Source of the DNA: Methylophaga marina
GTDB lineage: Bacteria > Pseudomonadota > Gammaproteobacteria > Nitrosococcales > Methylophagaceae
DNA length: 64,000 nt
Assembly: GCF_030296755.1 (NCBI RefSeq)
Contig: NZ_AP027741.1
Coordinates: 372,001-436,000 of the forward strand
Direction of reading: 5' to 3'
Positions within the stretch are counted from its first letter, which is position 1. Each line of letters starts with the position of its first letter. Positions 47,991 through 57,228 of this stretch are shown piece after piece. Under the pieces are notes generated by a model, which was not told the DNA's origin, ran no database searches, and was given only the letters and a program-made list of their open reading frames with translations. The position numbers and the translations under genes are program-made.

Positions 47991-48474
47991 GGAACTCACC
48001 ATCCTGTAAAGTTGTTTTATTCATCCCGTTATAAGATGAATAGAATCTAATCGGGCTGCCCACCAAAGAAGACTGCGGGGCCAGCATGTCCGATAGTTTT
48101 ACTTCGTCTAACGCATGGAAAACAGCGTCGTTAATTTTGGTCCAATTGGTTTGCACGGCACAGTGTGTTTCCTGATCACAGTGACTGTCTGTGCTTACGC
48201 ATTCCGTCAACGCAATTGGCCCTTCTATCGCTGTTATGATTTCTGCAACGGTGATGTCATCGGGGTGACGACTTAGACTGTAGCCCCCCATAACGCCTCT
48301 TTCTGACTTTAATAAGCCTGAGTGAGACAATAACTTTAAAACTTTTCTAACCGTTGGCAGTGGTACTTTCACTGCTTCAGCAATAGCATGTGCACTATGT
48401 TGAACTTGCAGATTAGACGCAAAGTGACTCATCAGCACGATGCCATAATCTGTTAATTTTCCCATTCGCAACAT
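47983..48474 (-). CDS. Rrf2-family SUF operon regulator
   Basis: The 163-residue protein has an N-terminal winged helix ([44 protein letters not shown]) and three clustered cysteines ([15 protein letters not shown]) that would bind an Fe-S cluster as in IscR. It belongs to the SUF-regulator branch found next to sufBCDS in gammaproteobacteria. As the first gene of the operon, it probably represses its own promoter through the palindrome at 48488-48512. AGGAGG seven bases before the ATG is a strong ribosome site. Confidence 0.92.
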   Translation of the reverse strand: MLRMGKLTDYGIVLMSHFASNLQVQHSAHAIAEAVKVPLPTVRKVLKLLSHSGLLKSERGVMGGYSLSRHPDDITVAEIITAIEGPIALTECVSTDSHCDQETHCAVQTNWTKINDAVFHALDEVKLSDMLAPQSSLVGSPIRFYSSYNGMNKTTLQDGEFHD

Positions 48475-48487
48475 TGGTGCACCTCCT

Positions 48488-48526
48488 AATTGGTACTATT
48501 ATAGTATCAATTAGATTAATAACCAA
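48488..48526 (-). promoter_or_regulatory. suf operon promoter with overlapping regulator palindrome
   Basis: On the minus strand, TTGGTT (48521-48526) and TATAAT (48498-48503) are 17 bases apart. A 25-base inverted repeat (48488-48512: AATTGGTACTAT, T, ATAGTATCAATT, one mismatch) is centred on the -10 box. Binding by the Rrf2-type regulator encoded just downstream would block RNA polymerase. Confidence 0.8.
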
Positions 48527-48656
48527 GTGTTTTTCTCAGTTATTACCTCATTGGGGTCGTGAAAATATTGTAGATTTAGCGTATGGTTATGAACTTTCGT
48601 TCACAAACAGTGTACTAAAATCGGCACGCACCTTATAAATACATTGAGAGCATTAT

Positions 48657-49337
48657 ATGAAATTAAAAACACTCGCTATTTTACCTTTACTATTTGGAGC
48701 AAACGTAATGGCTGCTGACAACGCCACAACATTAGAAACAGATAAACAAAAAATTAGTTACATCTTTGGTATTCAAGTTGGTCAAAATATGATGCAAGAA
48801 GGTGTGGAACTGGATATCGAAGCTTTCAAAGCAGGTGTTGCCGATATGATGGCTGGCCAGCAACCCCAACTTGACCAAGCCACTGCAGAACAAGTTGTTC
48901 AAGCTTACCAAGCCCAAAAAGCGCAAGAGCTAGCTAAAGTCATGAATGAGAAACAAGCTCAAGCTAAAGCATTTATGGAAGAGAACGCTAAGAAAGATGG
49001 CGTTGTCACAACAGATAGCGGTCTACAATACGAAGTCCTGAAAGAAGGTGATGGCGCGACGCCAACAGAAAATGACAAAGTCATTGCTAACTATAAAGGT
49101 ACATTAATCGACGGTACCGTTTTCGATAGCTCATATGACCGTGGCGAGCCAGCTACATTCCCAGTCAATGGTGTTATTCAAGGCTGGCAAGAAGCATTGA
49201 AAATGATGAAAGAAGGGTCTAAATGGCGCATCGTTGTTCCAGCTAATCTGGCTTACGGTCCACGTGGTGCAGGAAACTTAATCGGTCCTAACGAAACCTT
49301 GATTTTTGAAATTGAGTTGATTGCTATCACAAAATAA
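48657..49337 (+). CDS. Periplasmic FKBP-type peptidyl-prolyl isomerase (FkpA/Mip-like)
   Basis: The 226-residue protein has a signal peptide (cleaved after NVMA, about 20), an N-terminal dimerisation domain (25-110, helical, LETDKQKISYIFGIQVGQNM), and a C-terminal FKBP domain (about 115-226) with TLIDGTVFDSSYDRGEPATF, VNGVIQGWQEALKMM and LAYGPRGAG. It acts as a periplasmic folding helper. It is divergent from the suf operon and ends at a bidirectional terminator. Confidence 0.92.
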   Translation: MKLKTLAILPLLFGANVMAADNATTLETDKQKISYIFGIQVGQNMMQEGVELDIEAFKAGVADMMAGQQPQLDQATAEQVVQAYQAQKAQELAKVMNEKQAQAKAFMEENAKKDGVVTTDSGLQYEVLKEGDGATPTENDKVIANYKGTLIDGTVFDSSYDRGEPATFPVNGVIQGWQEALKMMKEGSKWRIVVPANLAYGPRGAGNLIGPNETLIFEIELIAITK

Positions 49338-49358
49338 TTGATGATTAATTATAAAAAG

Positions 49359-49382
49359 AGCCGCCTAAAGGCGGCTTTTTTT
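49359..49382. terminator. Bidirectional terminator between the FKBP gene and ampD
   Basis: A 7-bp stem (AGCCGCC/GGCGGCT, loop TAAA) has A-rich sequence on the left and T7 on the right. It lies between two convergent genes. Confidence 0.88.
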
Positions 49383-49389
49383 ATGTCTG

Positions 49390-49947
49390 TCATTCCAACA
49401 TTTTTGTAAGCTTTTGCCAGTCAAAATAAGGACCTGGATCAGTTTTCCGCCCTGGGGCAATATGCTCATGTCCCGTTATTTTTTCATGAGTAAGCGTAGG
49501 GTAGGTCTTGCATAATGTCATTATTACTTCAGCAAGCACCTCATATTGCACGTGTTCAAATGGCATATCGTCACACCCCTCCAGTTCAATCCCTATTGTA
49601 AAGTCATTGCACCTCTCTCTGCCTTGCCAGTGAGAGACTCCCGCATGCCAAGCTCGCGCATGAAAAGGCACAAACTGGACAATATCCCCTGTCCTTCTAA
49701 TCAGGAGATGGGATGAGACTTTTAAACCTTCTAGCTGCTGAAAATATGGGTGAGCCGAGCAATCAAGCTTGTTAAGAAAAAGATCATCAATAAATGTGTC
49801 GCCAAACTCACCAGGCGGCAGGCTGATGTTATGTATGACGATACCTGAAATATCGTTCTTATCCGGTCGCTCGTCATAATTTGGCGATGATGTCATTATT
49901 GCGCTATCAAGCAGCCCTGATTCTCTATTTATTTTCACTGATGTCAC
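49390..49947 (-). CDS. ampD: 1,6-anhydro-N-acetylmuramyl-L-alanine amidase AmpD
   Basis: The 185-residue zinc amidase has the metal ligands in IVIHNISLPPGEFG, the HAGVSHWQGR block, and TGHEHIAPGRKTDPGPYFDW near the C-terminus. It removes stem peptides from anhydromuropeptides during wall recycling in the cytoplasm. The start is GTG at 49947. The N-terminus then aligns with the family, though no strong ribosome site is visible. Confidence 0.93.
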   Translation of the reverse strand: MTSVKINRESGLLDSAIMTSSPNYDERPDKNDISGIVIHNISLPPGEFGDTFIDDLFLNKLDCSAHPYFQQLEGLKVSSHLLIRRTGDIVQFVPFHARAWHAGVSHWQGRERCNDFTIGIELEGCDDMPFEHVQYEVLAEVIMTLCKTYPTLTHEKITGHEHIAPGRKTDPGPYFDWQKLTKMLE

Positions 49948-50024
49948 TCATGGCATGGATACGATAATTGGATTAATCAGGCAACACACGTTACCCTATC
50001 CTATTTAGCCTTTACCATATCGAT

Positions 50025-50867
50025 ATGACAATAGAAAATCCATTGCCCGCTGCATTTATCGCCTCTCAAGTTAAACTATCTTTACTTGAAGATATCGGAC
50101 AAGAGGATTTAACGGCAAATCTTATTCCTGCTGACGCAGTCGCTTCTGCGACATTAATCACTCGGGAAGATGCCACACTTTGCGGAATGCAATGGTTCAA
50201 CAGTGTGTTTGAACAGCTGGATGCGTCAATTTCAGTAAATTGGAAGGCACAGGATGGCGACAGAGTGAAAGCAAACTCAATCTTGTGTGAACTTCATGGA
50301 CCAGCCAGAAGCCTACTAACTGGTGAACGCACTGCAATGAATTTTCTACAGACTTTATCAGCTACAGCAACGCTATCATCTGTCTATGCAGATGCTGTTT
50401 CCGGGTTGCCCGTAAAAATATTGGATACGCGTAAAACCATTCCGGGCTGGCGTGTCGCTCAAAAATATGCCGTCAAATGTGGCGGCTGCTTTAATCATAG
50501 AGTGGGCCTCTATGATGGTATTCTCATCAAAGAAAATCATATTATGGCCGCAGGCTCAATAGAGCGTGCCGTTCATCAGGCAAAAGCTTTATCTGCTAAT
50601 GTACCTATTGAAGTCGAAGTAGAAAGTCTAGCAGAACTAAAGCAAGCGCTAGTGGCTGGCGCAGATATCATCTTATTAGATAACTTCACAATCGATGATT
50701 TAAAACAAGCTGTTACACTGAATAAAGGCCAATCAGAACTCGAGGCTTCTGGAGGTATCACATTGGGTAATATCAGAAGCATCGCTGAAACAGGCGTAGA
50801 TAGGATATCAGTAGGTGCGTTAACTAAAGATATAAAGGCCGTTGATCTTTCTATGCGTTTTTCTTGA
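50025..50867 (+). CDS. nadC: Nicotinate-nucleotide pyrophosphorylase (carboxylating)
   Basis: The 280-residue protein has the quinolinate phosphoribosyltransferase blocks DILTANLI-like EDLTANLIPAD, GERTAMNFLQTLSATAT, LDTRKTIPGWRVAQKYAV, GGCFNHRVGLYDGILIKENH, and LLDNFTIDD. It turns quinolinate into nicotinate mononucleotide in NAD synthesis. It is transcribed divergently from ampD across 77 bases. Confidence 0.96.
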   Translation: MTIENPLPAAFIASQVKLSLLEDIGQEDLTANLIPADAVASATLITREDATLCGMQWFNSVFEQLDASISVNWKAQDGDRVKANSILCELHGPARSLLTGERTAMNFLQTLSATATLSSVYADAVSGLPVKILDTRKTIPGWRVAQKYAVKCGGCFNHRVGLYDGILIKENHIMAAGSIERAVHQAKALSANVPIEVEVESLAELKQALVAGADIILLDNFTIDDLKQAVTLNKGQSELEASGGITLGNIRSIAETGVDRISVGALTKDIKAVDLSMRFS

Positions 50868-50869
50868 AT

Positions 50870-50911
50870 AAAAAAACCGCAGTACCATTAAAGTGAATGG
50901 TGACTGCGGTT
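50870..50911 (-). terminator. Terminator of the second PepSY gene
   Basis: The arms AACCGCAGTACCATT and AATGGTGACTGCGGTT (one bulged base) enclose a 6-base loop. A-run on the left becomes a U-run for minus-strand transcripts. For nadC on the plus strand there is no T-run after the stem. Confidence 0.82.
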
Positions 50912-50923
50912 GAGAGTAAACCT

Positions 50924-51424
50924 TTATTCTAAGCCGACTTGCCAAAGCTCCAGATTTTGTTCAATAACTTTCCCTGAAGTAGCGTCAATCTCAATTTTCA
51001 TTTCTTTACCATCACGAGTGGCAATATCGAATTCGTAGGTGGCTTTTCCGTCTTCTTCTATTTCATATTCCACTTCGACGATTTCACCCGGATACATATC
51101 TAAAGCAATGTCTCGTGCTTCCGCCTCACTCATTTTAGCGTGGGCTTTAAACTTAGGGTGGTTAGGATGATCAACCTCTTGCTCTACCTCTATCACCTCA
51201 CCTGTTCTTACTGAGCATTCCACATCCCAGTCAGCACCATCAATGCCACGAATATCAAACTCGTATACATCTCTTTCATTTTCGACTTTTCTTTCCACTT
51301 TAATGACATGACCTGGCTTGAGGTCAGTCACGACAGTTAGACACCGTTCAAAGAATTGAGGTGAATCTTCAGCCAGGAGCGCACCAGAAAACAAAGACAA
51401 AATGAAGAACCCTAAAAATTTCAT
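50924..51424 (-). CDS. Secreted PepSY-domain protein (paralogue of 23625-24179)
   Basis: The 166-residue protein has a signal peptide (MKFLGFFILSLFSGALLA) and two PepSY-like repeats (about 25-85 with PGHVIKVERKVE and YEFDIRGIDG; 95-165 with YPGEIVEVEYEIEEDG and ATYEFDIATRDG). It shares the cysteine positions (ERCLTVV, DVECSVRTG) and overall layout with the protein at 23625-24179, so they are clear paralogues. It lies just downstream of a TonB receptor gene but is separated from it by a terminator. A periplasmic role in metal or signal handling is a guess. Confidence 0.8.
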   Translation of the reverse strand: MKFLGFFILSLFSGALLAEDSPQFFERCLTVVTDLKPGHVIKVERKVENERDVYEFDIRGIDGADWDVECSVRTGEVIEVEQEVDHPNHPKFKAHAKMSEAEARDIALDMYPGEIVEVEYEIEEDGKATYEFDIATRDGKEMKIEIDATSGKVIEQNLELWQVGLE

Positions 51425-51438
51425 TCAATAATCCTAGA

Positions 51439-51465
51439 TAAAAAAAGGGGCTGATTCTCAGCCCC
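51439..51465 (-). terminator. Terminator of the TonB receptor gene
   Basis: An 8-bp stem (GGGGCTGA/TCAGCCCC, loop TTC) is preceded by an A8 run, which gives a U-run on the minus strand. It separates the receptor gene from the PepSY gene. Confidence 0.88.
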
Positions 51466-51478
51466 TTTTACGTTACTA

Positions 51479-53803
51479 CTACATGGTTAACTTAAAGCCA
51501 ATCCATCCAGCTCTTGGAGAACTTGTTCCAACGAAACGTTCGTCACCTTCATAAGCATCCATTCCTGGAGCTTCATCAGGTTCACCATACAAACCAAAGG
51601 TGTTGTACTCACTGTCGAACAAGTTATCGACTTTAGCAAAGAACTGTAGATGCTCGTTCACTTTATAACGGCTATGCAGATTCACTATGCGATATCCAGC
51701 GATTTTCTTGTCCACGTTCGCTTCATCACCACGATAACGTTGGCTAGAATGATATGATGCAGTTAGACCTGCAGAAAACTGTTGGGTAAAGGCATAGTCA
51801 AGCCCTACTTTCAAGTTATGGGCAGGTATACTAGGTAGACGATCACCTTTAGAGACGTTATACAAATCCCCATCTCTCGAGTAGGTGAAGTTATCTTCAA
51901 ACGTTGCACGAACATAACCATAGTTTGCTGACCAGCTTAACTTCTCGTATTGACCTGCCATACCCAGCTCAAGACCTGCTCGCGCTGTTTTATCAATATT
52001 TCTGAAGTTGCCTAAACCTAAACGTCCACTTACATCTTCTGACTGACTTTCATCTTCTGAAAAGAACAACAAGTCGTCTTTCAACTCTGTGTAATAGACG
52101 TTGGCATACCAATCAAACAGCTCTTGTTGACCACGCAGGCCTGTTTCGATCGTTCTTGCGACAACATCATCTAACGGAGGATCTGCTAGGAACGCATTAG
52201 GATAAGCACATGGTGACTCAGGTTCAGCACAAGTCAATTCGGTAGCTGTAGGCGCACGATTAGACTCGTTATAGCTGACATATGATGTCATGTTATCAGT
52301 CAGTTTATAGGTTAATCCCAATGAAGGATTTAAGCGCTTGAATGTATGAGAGTTACCTGATTCATTCAAATCTTGTTCACCACCTTCGCTGTAACCAGAA
52401 ATATCAACTTCAATCCAGTTATAACGAGCACCTACAGTCATTGCTAAGCGATCTGTAAATGAATGTGTATTGGTGAAAAAGATGCTGTAAGTATCAGTTT
52501 TAATCTTACCATCAACTAACGTATCTTCGATCACGTAGCCAGTGCCTGAAGTACCTCGTGTGTTAGTGAACTGTGCAATTTCAGACTGCGAACTGTAATC
52601 CACATCAGAGCGATCGTAACCAACGCCCACGATTAACTGATTGTCACGACCAAAAAGATCTTGCAAAAACGTAGACTGGAATGCAAAGCCATAACTGTCT
52701 TGCTCTGTCTTACTTGTGTTGTTTAAAGCAACAAAATCACCATCAGCAAAGCCTAATGCAGCAGCACTTACTGGTAATACTTCATCATCACCGTCAAAAA
52801 CTCCTTCTACACCATCTTCGTCTTCACCTATCTGACCACCAATCACTGAAAACTCAGAACCATCTCCATTAAATGATGTACGGTCACTCTTGCGATAGTA
52901 TGTGTTTGCAGCAAGCATGGTGTTGTCATTTATCCAGTGGGTACCGTTCAATGTGAACATACGCAGTTTATTTTGCGTATTATCTGGATGTGTGAACACT
53001 GCTTCACGGTCAGCATCGACTAATAGTGTTGGTGAAGCACCATTACCATTCAAATCACTATCAACGGCGGTGATACCGAAGTCTAATGTGGAGTCTTCAT
53101 CTGCATAGCTCAGGTTGGTAAAGAACTGCTCTACACGTGAAGGTGAAAAGTCACGCCAGCCATCTTCTTTGGTAATTGAGCCAGTCACAAAGTAAGCAAA
53201 ATTACCATCACTGCCACCACTTTCAATAGTGCCTGAATCACGGCCAAATGAGCCTGTGTAGGCTTCTAGACTATGTCCAGGATTGGTGAAACCGGTTTTT
53301 GTTTTGAGGGATAATGCACCACCCAGCGTATTCAAACCAAACAGTGGGTTCGAACCTGGAATTAAATTAGTGCTCGCAATCGCAGACTGAGGAATTAAGT
53401 CAAAATTCACTGCATCACCAAATGGTTCATTTACACGAATACCATCTATGTAGACAGATAAACCTTGTGAGTTACCGACTAATGGTGAAGCCGTAAAACC
53501 ACGAAACTGTAGATCAGGTTGGAAAGGGTTATTTTGAGCTTGGTTTAAGCTAACACTACCCAGCGTTTTGTTCATGAAATCAGAAATATCTAATGACTGA
53601 ACACGTTCGATATCTTCTTCAGTCGCTGTCTGAACATTAGCAGCTACTTGATCTTTTGGTAAGCCTACGCCATGTAGAGGGGTTGTCCCTACGACTTCTA
53701 TGTCGCTTAATTTCACATCATCGTCAGCGGCAAAACTCGCACTGGAAAACAGTGCAGAGGTTAGCATGACGCAAATCAGCTTTCTCTTTTGCGGAAATTG
53801 CAT
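51479..53803 (-). CDS. TonB-dependent outer-membrane receptor
   Basis: The 774-residue protein has a signal peptide (cleaved after SFA), a TonB-box-like segment VKLSDIEVVGT, a plug domain (about 45-165, with LQFRGFTASPLVGNSQGL, IDGIRVNEPFG and LFGLNTLGGALSLKTK), and a 22-strand-type barrel ending FVGTSSPRAGWIGFKLTM. It imports a ligand at the cost of proton motive force. The ligand is unknown. I found no Fur-like site upstream, and the nearest genes (cysG, PepSY) are only suggestive. Confidence 0.9.
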   Translation of the reverse strand: MQFPQKRKLICVMLTSALFSSASFAADDDVKLSDIEVVGTTPLHGVGLPKDQVAANVQTATEEDIERVQSLDISDFMNKTLGSVSLNQAQNNPFQPDLQFRGFTASPLVGNSQGLSVYIDGIRVNEPFGDAVNFDLIPQSAIASTNLIPGSNPLFGLNTLGGALSLKTKTGFTNPGHSLEAYTGSFGRDSGTIESGGSDGNFAYFVTGSITKEDGWRDFSPSRVEQFFTNLSYADEDSTLDFGITAVDSDLNGNGASPTLLVDADREAVFTHPDNTQNKLRMFTLNGTHWINDNTMLAANTYYRKSDRTSFNGDGSEFSVIGGQIGEDEDGVEGVFDGDDEVLPVSAAALGFADGDFVALNNTSKTEQDSYGFAFQSTFLQDLFGRDNQLIVGVGYDRSDVDYSSQSEIAQFTNTRGTSGTGYVIEDTLVDGKIKTDTYSIFFTNTHSFTDRLAMTVGARYNWIEVDISGYSEGGEQDLNESGNSHTFKRLNPSLGLTYKLTDNMTSYVSYNESNRAPTATELTCAEPESPCAYPNAFLADPPLDDVVARTIETGLRGQQELFDWYANVYYTELKDDLLFFSEDESQSEDVSGRLGLGNFRNIDKTARAGLELGMAGQYEKLSWSANYGYVRATFEDNFTYSRDGDLYNVSKGDRLPSIPAHNLKVGLDYAFTQQFSAGLTASYHSSQRYRGDEANVDKKIAGYRIVNLHSRYKVNEHLQFFAKVDNLFDSEYNTFGLYGEPDEAPGMDAYEGDERFVGTSSPRAGWIGFKLTM

Positions 53804-53965
53804 TACCTATACTCTCCTGAGTTATTTTTATGGTTGTAAAAACTCAATAACAAGAGCATATATAGTGCCAAGTTTATAAATGTTTTTTTAACAAACACTT
53901 ACAAATCTTAATAGCAGTGAAATCACCTATAAACGGCTACAATGAACCAACCAGGGTGGCTGATA

Positions 53966-55351
53966 TCAACCAGATTTAAACCAAGACAATTTGTCGTGCA
54001 GTTTCGTCACTTCACCTATGATAAGTAAGGTGGGTGCTATGGGTTTTTCACGTTCAGCAAGCATAGGTAGCTCAGCAATGTTGCTTAACCAGACTTTTTG
54101 GTTTTCAGTTGTACCTTGTTGGACCAGTGCTGCAGGCATATCGGCCGGCATGCCATGCTGTTGCAATTGTTGACTCAATTGAGGTAAGCCAGCAAGTCCC
54201 ATGTAGACCACCACTGTTTGTCTTGGTTTCACTAAGACAGGCCAATTTAAATTTAATTCCCCTTCTTTCAATTGACCAGTCACAAAAATACAACTTTGGG
54301 CATAATCGCGATGAGTCAATGGTATACCAGCATAGGATGCGCAGCCTGATGCGGCTGTGATTCCAGGCACCACCTGAAAAGGAATATTATGTTCAGCCAA
54401 GGTATCGATTTCTTCTCCACCCCGACCAAATATAAATGGGTCGCCGCCTTTTAAACGTAAAACACGTTTGCCTTGTTGGGCATGTTTAAGTAATAAATTA
54501 TTGATTTCTTCCTGTCTAACGGCATGCCATGCTCGTTGCTTACCGACATAGACGAGTTCAGCCTCCTTACGAACCAAAGCCAAAATTTCTTTACTGACCA
54601 AGCGGTCATAAAAAACAATATCGGCCTGTTGCATGAGTCTTAGTGCTTTAAATGTCAGTAATTCAGGATCGCCAGGACCAGCCCCCACCAAGAACACTTC
54701 GCCGGTGTCAATCGTTTCCGCCTCATCAGCCAGCTGTTGTTGAAGAACCTGCTCAGCCAGAGCTTCTCGACCCGCTAAAACATGGTCAGCAACAGAACCA
54801 GATAAAACGTTATCCCAAAACTGTCTGCGTTGACGAAGTTCTCCAAACTTCTGTTTCACCGCATAACGATATTTTCCCATCAATTCGCCTAGCTTACTGT
54901 AGCCTGGTGGAATTAAGGTTTCTAAACGTGCACGCAAATTCCTAGCTAAAACTGGCGATTCACCACCACTGGATACCGCCACAATAATAGGAGAGCGATC
55001 TAATACTGAAGCAAAAATAAAGTCGCTGTCATCAGGGTTATCAGTGAGGTTGGTTAAGATATTTTTCTTTTGAGCAACCTCATGTACAGACTGATTAACC
55101 TTTTCGTCATCGGTTGCTGCAATTACCAAGCGTTGGTCGCTGATATGAGCTGGAGTGAACAATGATCGAGTCCAACTTACCTCGCCTTGCTGAACAAGCG
55201 CATTTAATGCATCCGTCAGCTCAGGTGAGACTATGGTCACTTTGGCCTGTGCTTTTAAAAGTAGCTTCGTTTTTCGAGTGGCAACACTGCCTCCGCCCAC
55301 AACCATGCAAGTTTGTTTTTTTAAATCTAAAAATATCGGTAAATAATCCAT
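53966..55351 (-). CDS. cysG: Siroheme synthase CysG
   Basis: The 461-residue protein has the dehydrogenase/ferrochelatase half (about 1-200, MVVGGGSVATRKTKLLLKA near the N-terminus, SSGGESPVLARNLRARLE) and the uroporphyrinogen-III methyltransferase half (about 215-461, with FLVGAGPGDPELLTFKALR, VYVGKQRAWHA, RLKGGDPFIFGRGGEE and VPGITAASGCASYAGIP). It makes siroheme for sulfite or nitrite reductases. It starts three bases after the DUF1223 gene. Confidence 0.95.
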   Translation of the reverse strand: MDYLPIFLDLKKQTCMVVGGGSVATRKTKLLLKAQAKVTIVSPELTDALNALVQQGEVSWTRSLFTPAHISDQRLVIAATDDEKVNQSVHEVAQKKNILTNLTDNPDDSDFIFASVLDRSPIIVAVSSGGESPVLARNLRARLETLIPPGYSKLGELMGKYRYAVKQKFGELRQRRQFWDNVLSGSVADHVLAGREALAEQVLQQQLADEAETIDTGEVFLVGAGPGDPELLTFKALRLMQQADIVFYDRLVSKEILALVRKEAELVYVGKQRAWHAVRQEEINNLLLKHAQQGKRVLRLKGGDPFIFGRGGEEIDTLAEHNIPFQVVPGITAASGCASYAGIPLTHRDYAQSCIFVTGQLKEGELNLNWPVLVKPRQTVVVYMGLAGLPQLSQQLQQHGMPADMPAALVQQGTTENQKVWLSNIAELPMLAEREKPIAPTLLIIGEVTKLHDKLSWFKSG

Positions 55352-55354
55352 GAA

Positions 55355-56133
55355 TTAATCTTTTAAAGGTAAGGCCAGCCCTTGTAAGACATAACCATTT
55401 TCCATATTTTGAACGATAGCCACCAATGACATATCAACTAATTTCCAGTCTTTGTCGATAGGAATCTGTGTTTTTAGCTCGGTTGTGCCATCTTTTTTTA
55501 CCGGGTATGGCCCGAGCCAGGCTCTGACAAGATATTGATGATTAAACGTTGCACCAGCATTGTCACCACCACGGATCTCACTGAGGACATTATTTTCAGT
55601 CAGCGCCAGATACACTTGGCTGTGCTCTCTGTTTTCCTGATCTTGCACCGTCACTGTTGTATCCACTGATAAGGTAGTACCAGCAAGCTGTGCGTGTAAT
55701 GCGATATCGGCTTCAGGCTCAAAGTCACTCACAAAATCAATGGCTTCAAGGCCATGTGCTCGCCAATCATGTAACACCTCTCCACTGATGAAGAATTCAG
55801 GTGTATAGACAGTTTGAAATAGATTTAATCTGGCAAGCTGTTTTTGTCTTTCTGTAAAAATCGGACTAGCAAAACGATCTACCCAGCCTTTTTTTCATCC
55901 AGATAATCGACGTGGAAATTTAATACCACGATATCTTCGTTTGTCACACCTTTATCAGGCAGCTGTTTCACCCATTTTTCCGCAGGTGGACATAAACCGC
56001 AGCCTTCAGCTGTGAACAATTCCATCACAACCAGGTGCTTATTGCTTGTTTCAGCTTGCCAGTCTGAGGCAAGCAAAACAGGAGATGTAAATAAGCTAAA
56101 CAAGGTCAGGAGTCGGCAGGCTTGTTTAAACAT
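55355..56133 (-). CDS. DUF1223 secreted thioredoxin-like protein, frame broken by one base
   Basis: Two frames together make a 259-residue protein. The N-terminal part has a signal peptide (MFKQACRLLTLFSLFTSPVLLA) and a redox-type CGLC motif in ELFTAEGCGLCPPAEKW. The C-terminal part is a beta-rich domain. The break is at a run of seven T (A on the coding strand) at 55889-55895. An eighth gives YLDEKKGWVDRFASP, as expected for the family. I chose ATG 56133 because GGAGG lies eight bases upstream. The role of the family is unknown. It lies between truD and cysG. Confidence 0.82.
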
Positions 56134-56146
56134 AAAGACCTCCATT

Positions 56147-57226
56147 TTATTTCTGTTGTGACGGGCTAAGTGGCTGGCTAAATCTTTCACTGCCATCTTC
56201 AATAATAGCGAGCTCTCTCAACACAGACGTCGCAAAACAACCTGCTGGTAGAAAAAATGATACTTGCAGATGTGTATCAAACCATTGCCAGTTAAAGTCT
56301 GAAGGCAGTAGGCGTATAGCTCGACGTTCTTGCTTGAGCCCTTGTCGAGATAATGCCTGAAGCCAATCCTGCCAATCTGCCAAAATAGTCGTTTCTAATT
56401 GCTGGCAGTCATCCTGACTCAACAGATCGCCTTGCCCGACAAGTGGCCCAGTTGGGTGAATATCAAAATGAGCAAGGCGATCATGCAGTTGCATGTCGTC
56501 GTTATCGGATTGAAAACAACTGTGACTGCCATTTAACTGCATCACATCACCTTTTAACCATTGATTCCAGTTACTATTTTTGACACGTTCACTCACTATT
56601 AAGTTGAACAACCATGAACGCGCAGCAGAGAGGTATAGACCTTTTTTGGTACGACTTTTAGGTTTTCTGCCTTGCTGGAACCATTGTTCAACAGCCTGTA
56701 AATTATTCATCTGGTGACCAAATCGCTGTTCACCAAAGTAATTGGGTACCCCGTCTTTTTGTACCTGACTAAGCGCCGATTCCCAACTTTGTTTATCACC
56801 TTCAACAACGGTCAAGTTCAGGGTGAACCGATTACCAGATAACACACCACGTTTTAGTTTCTTATTGTGGCGTGTGATTTGATTGATGGTTATCAAGTCA
56901 GACTCGAAGGCTGACCAATCTGGTTCAGTGACACCTTCAGTATTAACACTAAGCCATTGCGTCGTGACAGCGTGTCGGTCTTTTAAACCAGCATAGCCAA
57001 TAGCTACCTCTTCAACACCAGCAAACTGAGCTAACTGTTTAGCTAACCAATCAGTATTCGTATCGGTTTTGGTAATTTGTAACATCACATGAGGCCCTTG
57101 ACCAGCGGGTTCAAAGGGTAATTGCTCTTCGACTCGAAAATCTTCAGGCGTCTGACGAATAAGGCAACGATGGTTTAACGCTGCTGTATTGACTCTGGCT
57201 AAGGCGGCAAAATCAAATGATGACAA
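56147..57226 (-). CDS. truD: tRNA pseudouridine(13) synthase TruD
   Basis: The 359-residue protein has the catalytic Asp in GLKDRHAVTTQWL near 80, LKRGVLSGNRFTLNL, PNYFGEQRFGHQMNNL, and the RSWLFNLIVSERV segment. It modifies U13 of tRNA-Glu in many bacteria. The start is TTG at 57226. No ATG further inside preserves the N-terminal domain, and the gene begins three bases after the ispF stop. Confidence 0.93.
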   Translation of the reverse strand: MSSFDFAALARVNTAALNHRCLIRQTPEDFRVEEQLPFEPAGQGPHVMLQITKTDTNTDWLAKQLAQFAGVEEVAIGYAGLKDRHAVTTQWLSVNTEGVTEPDWSAFESDLITINQITRHNKKLKRGVLSGNRFTLNLTVVEGDKQSWESALSQVQKDGVPNYFGEQRFGHQMNNLQAVEQWFQQGRKPKSRTKKGLYLSAARSWLFNLIVSERVKNSNWNQWLKGDVMQLNGSHSCFQSDNDDMQLHDRLAHFDIHPTGPLVGQGDLLSQDDCQQLETTILADWQDWLQALSRQGLKQERRAIRLLPSDFNWQWFDTHLQVSFFLPAGCFATSVLRELAIIEDGSERFSQPLSPSQQK

Positions 57227-57228
57227 GG

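Noticed and set aside
53804-53965. Fur box or cobalamin riboswitch upstream of the TonB receptor gene
   Set aside because: The 160 bases are AT-rich without the GATAATGATAATCATTATC-type repeat or a B12-box. No convincing control element was found.
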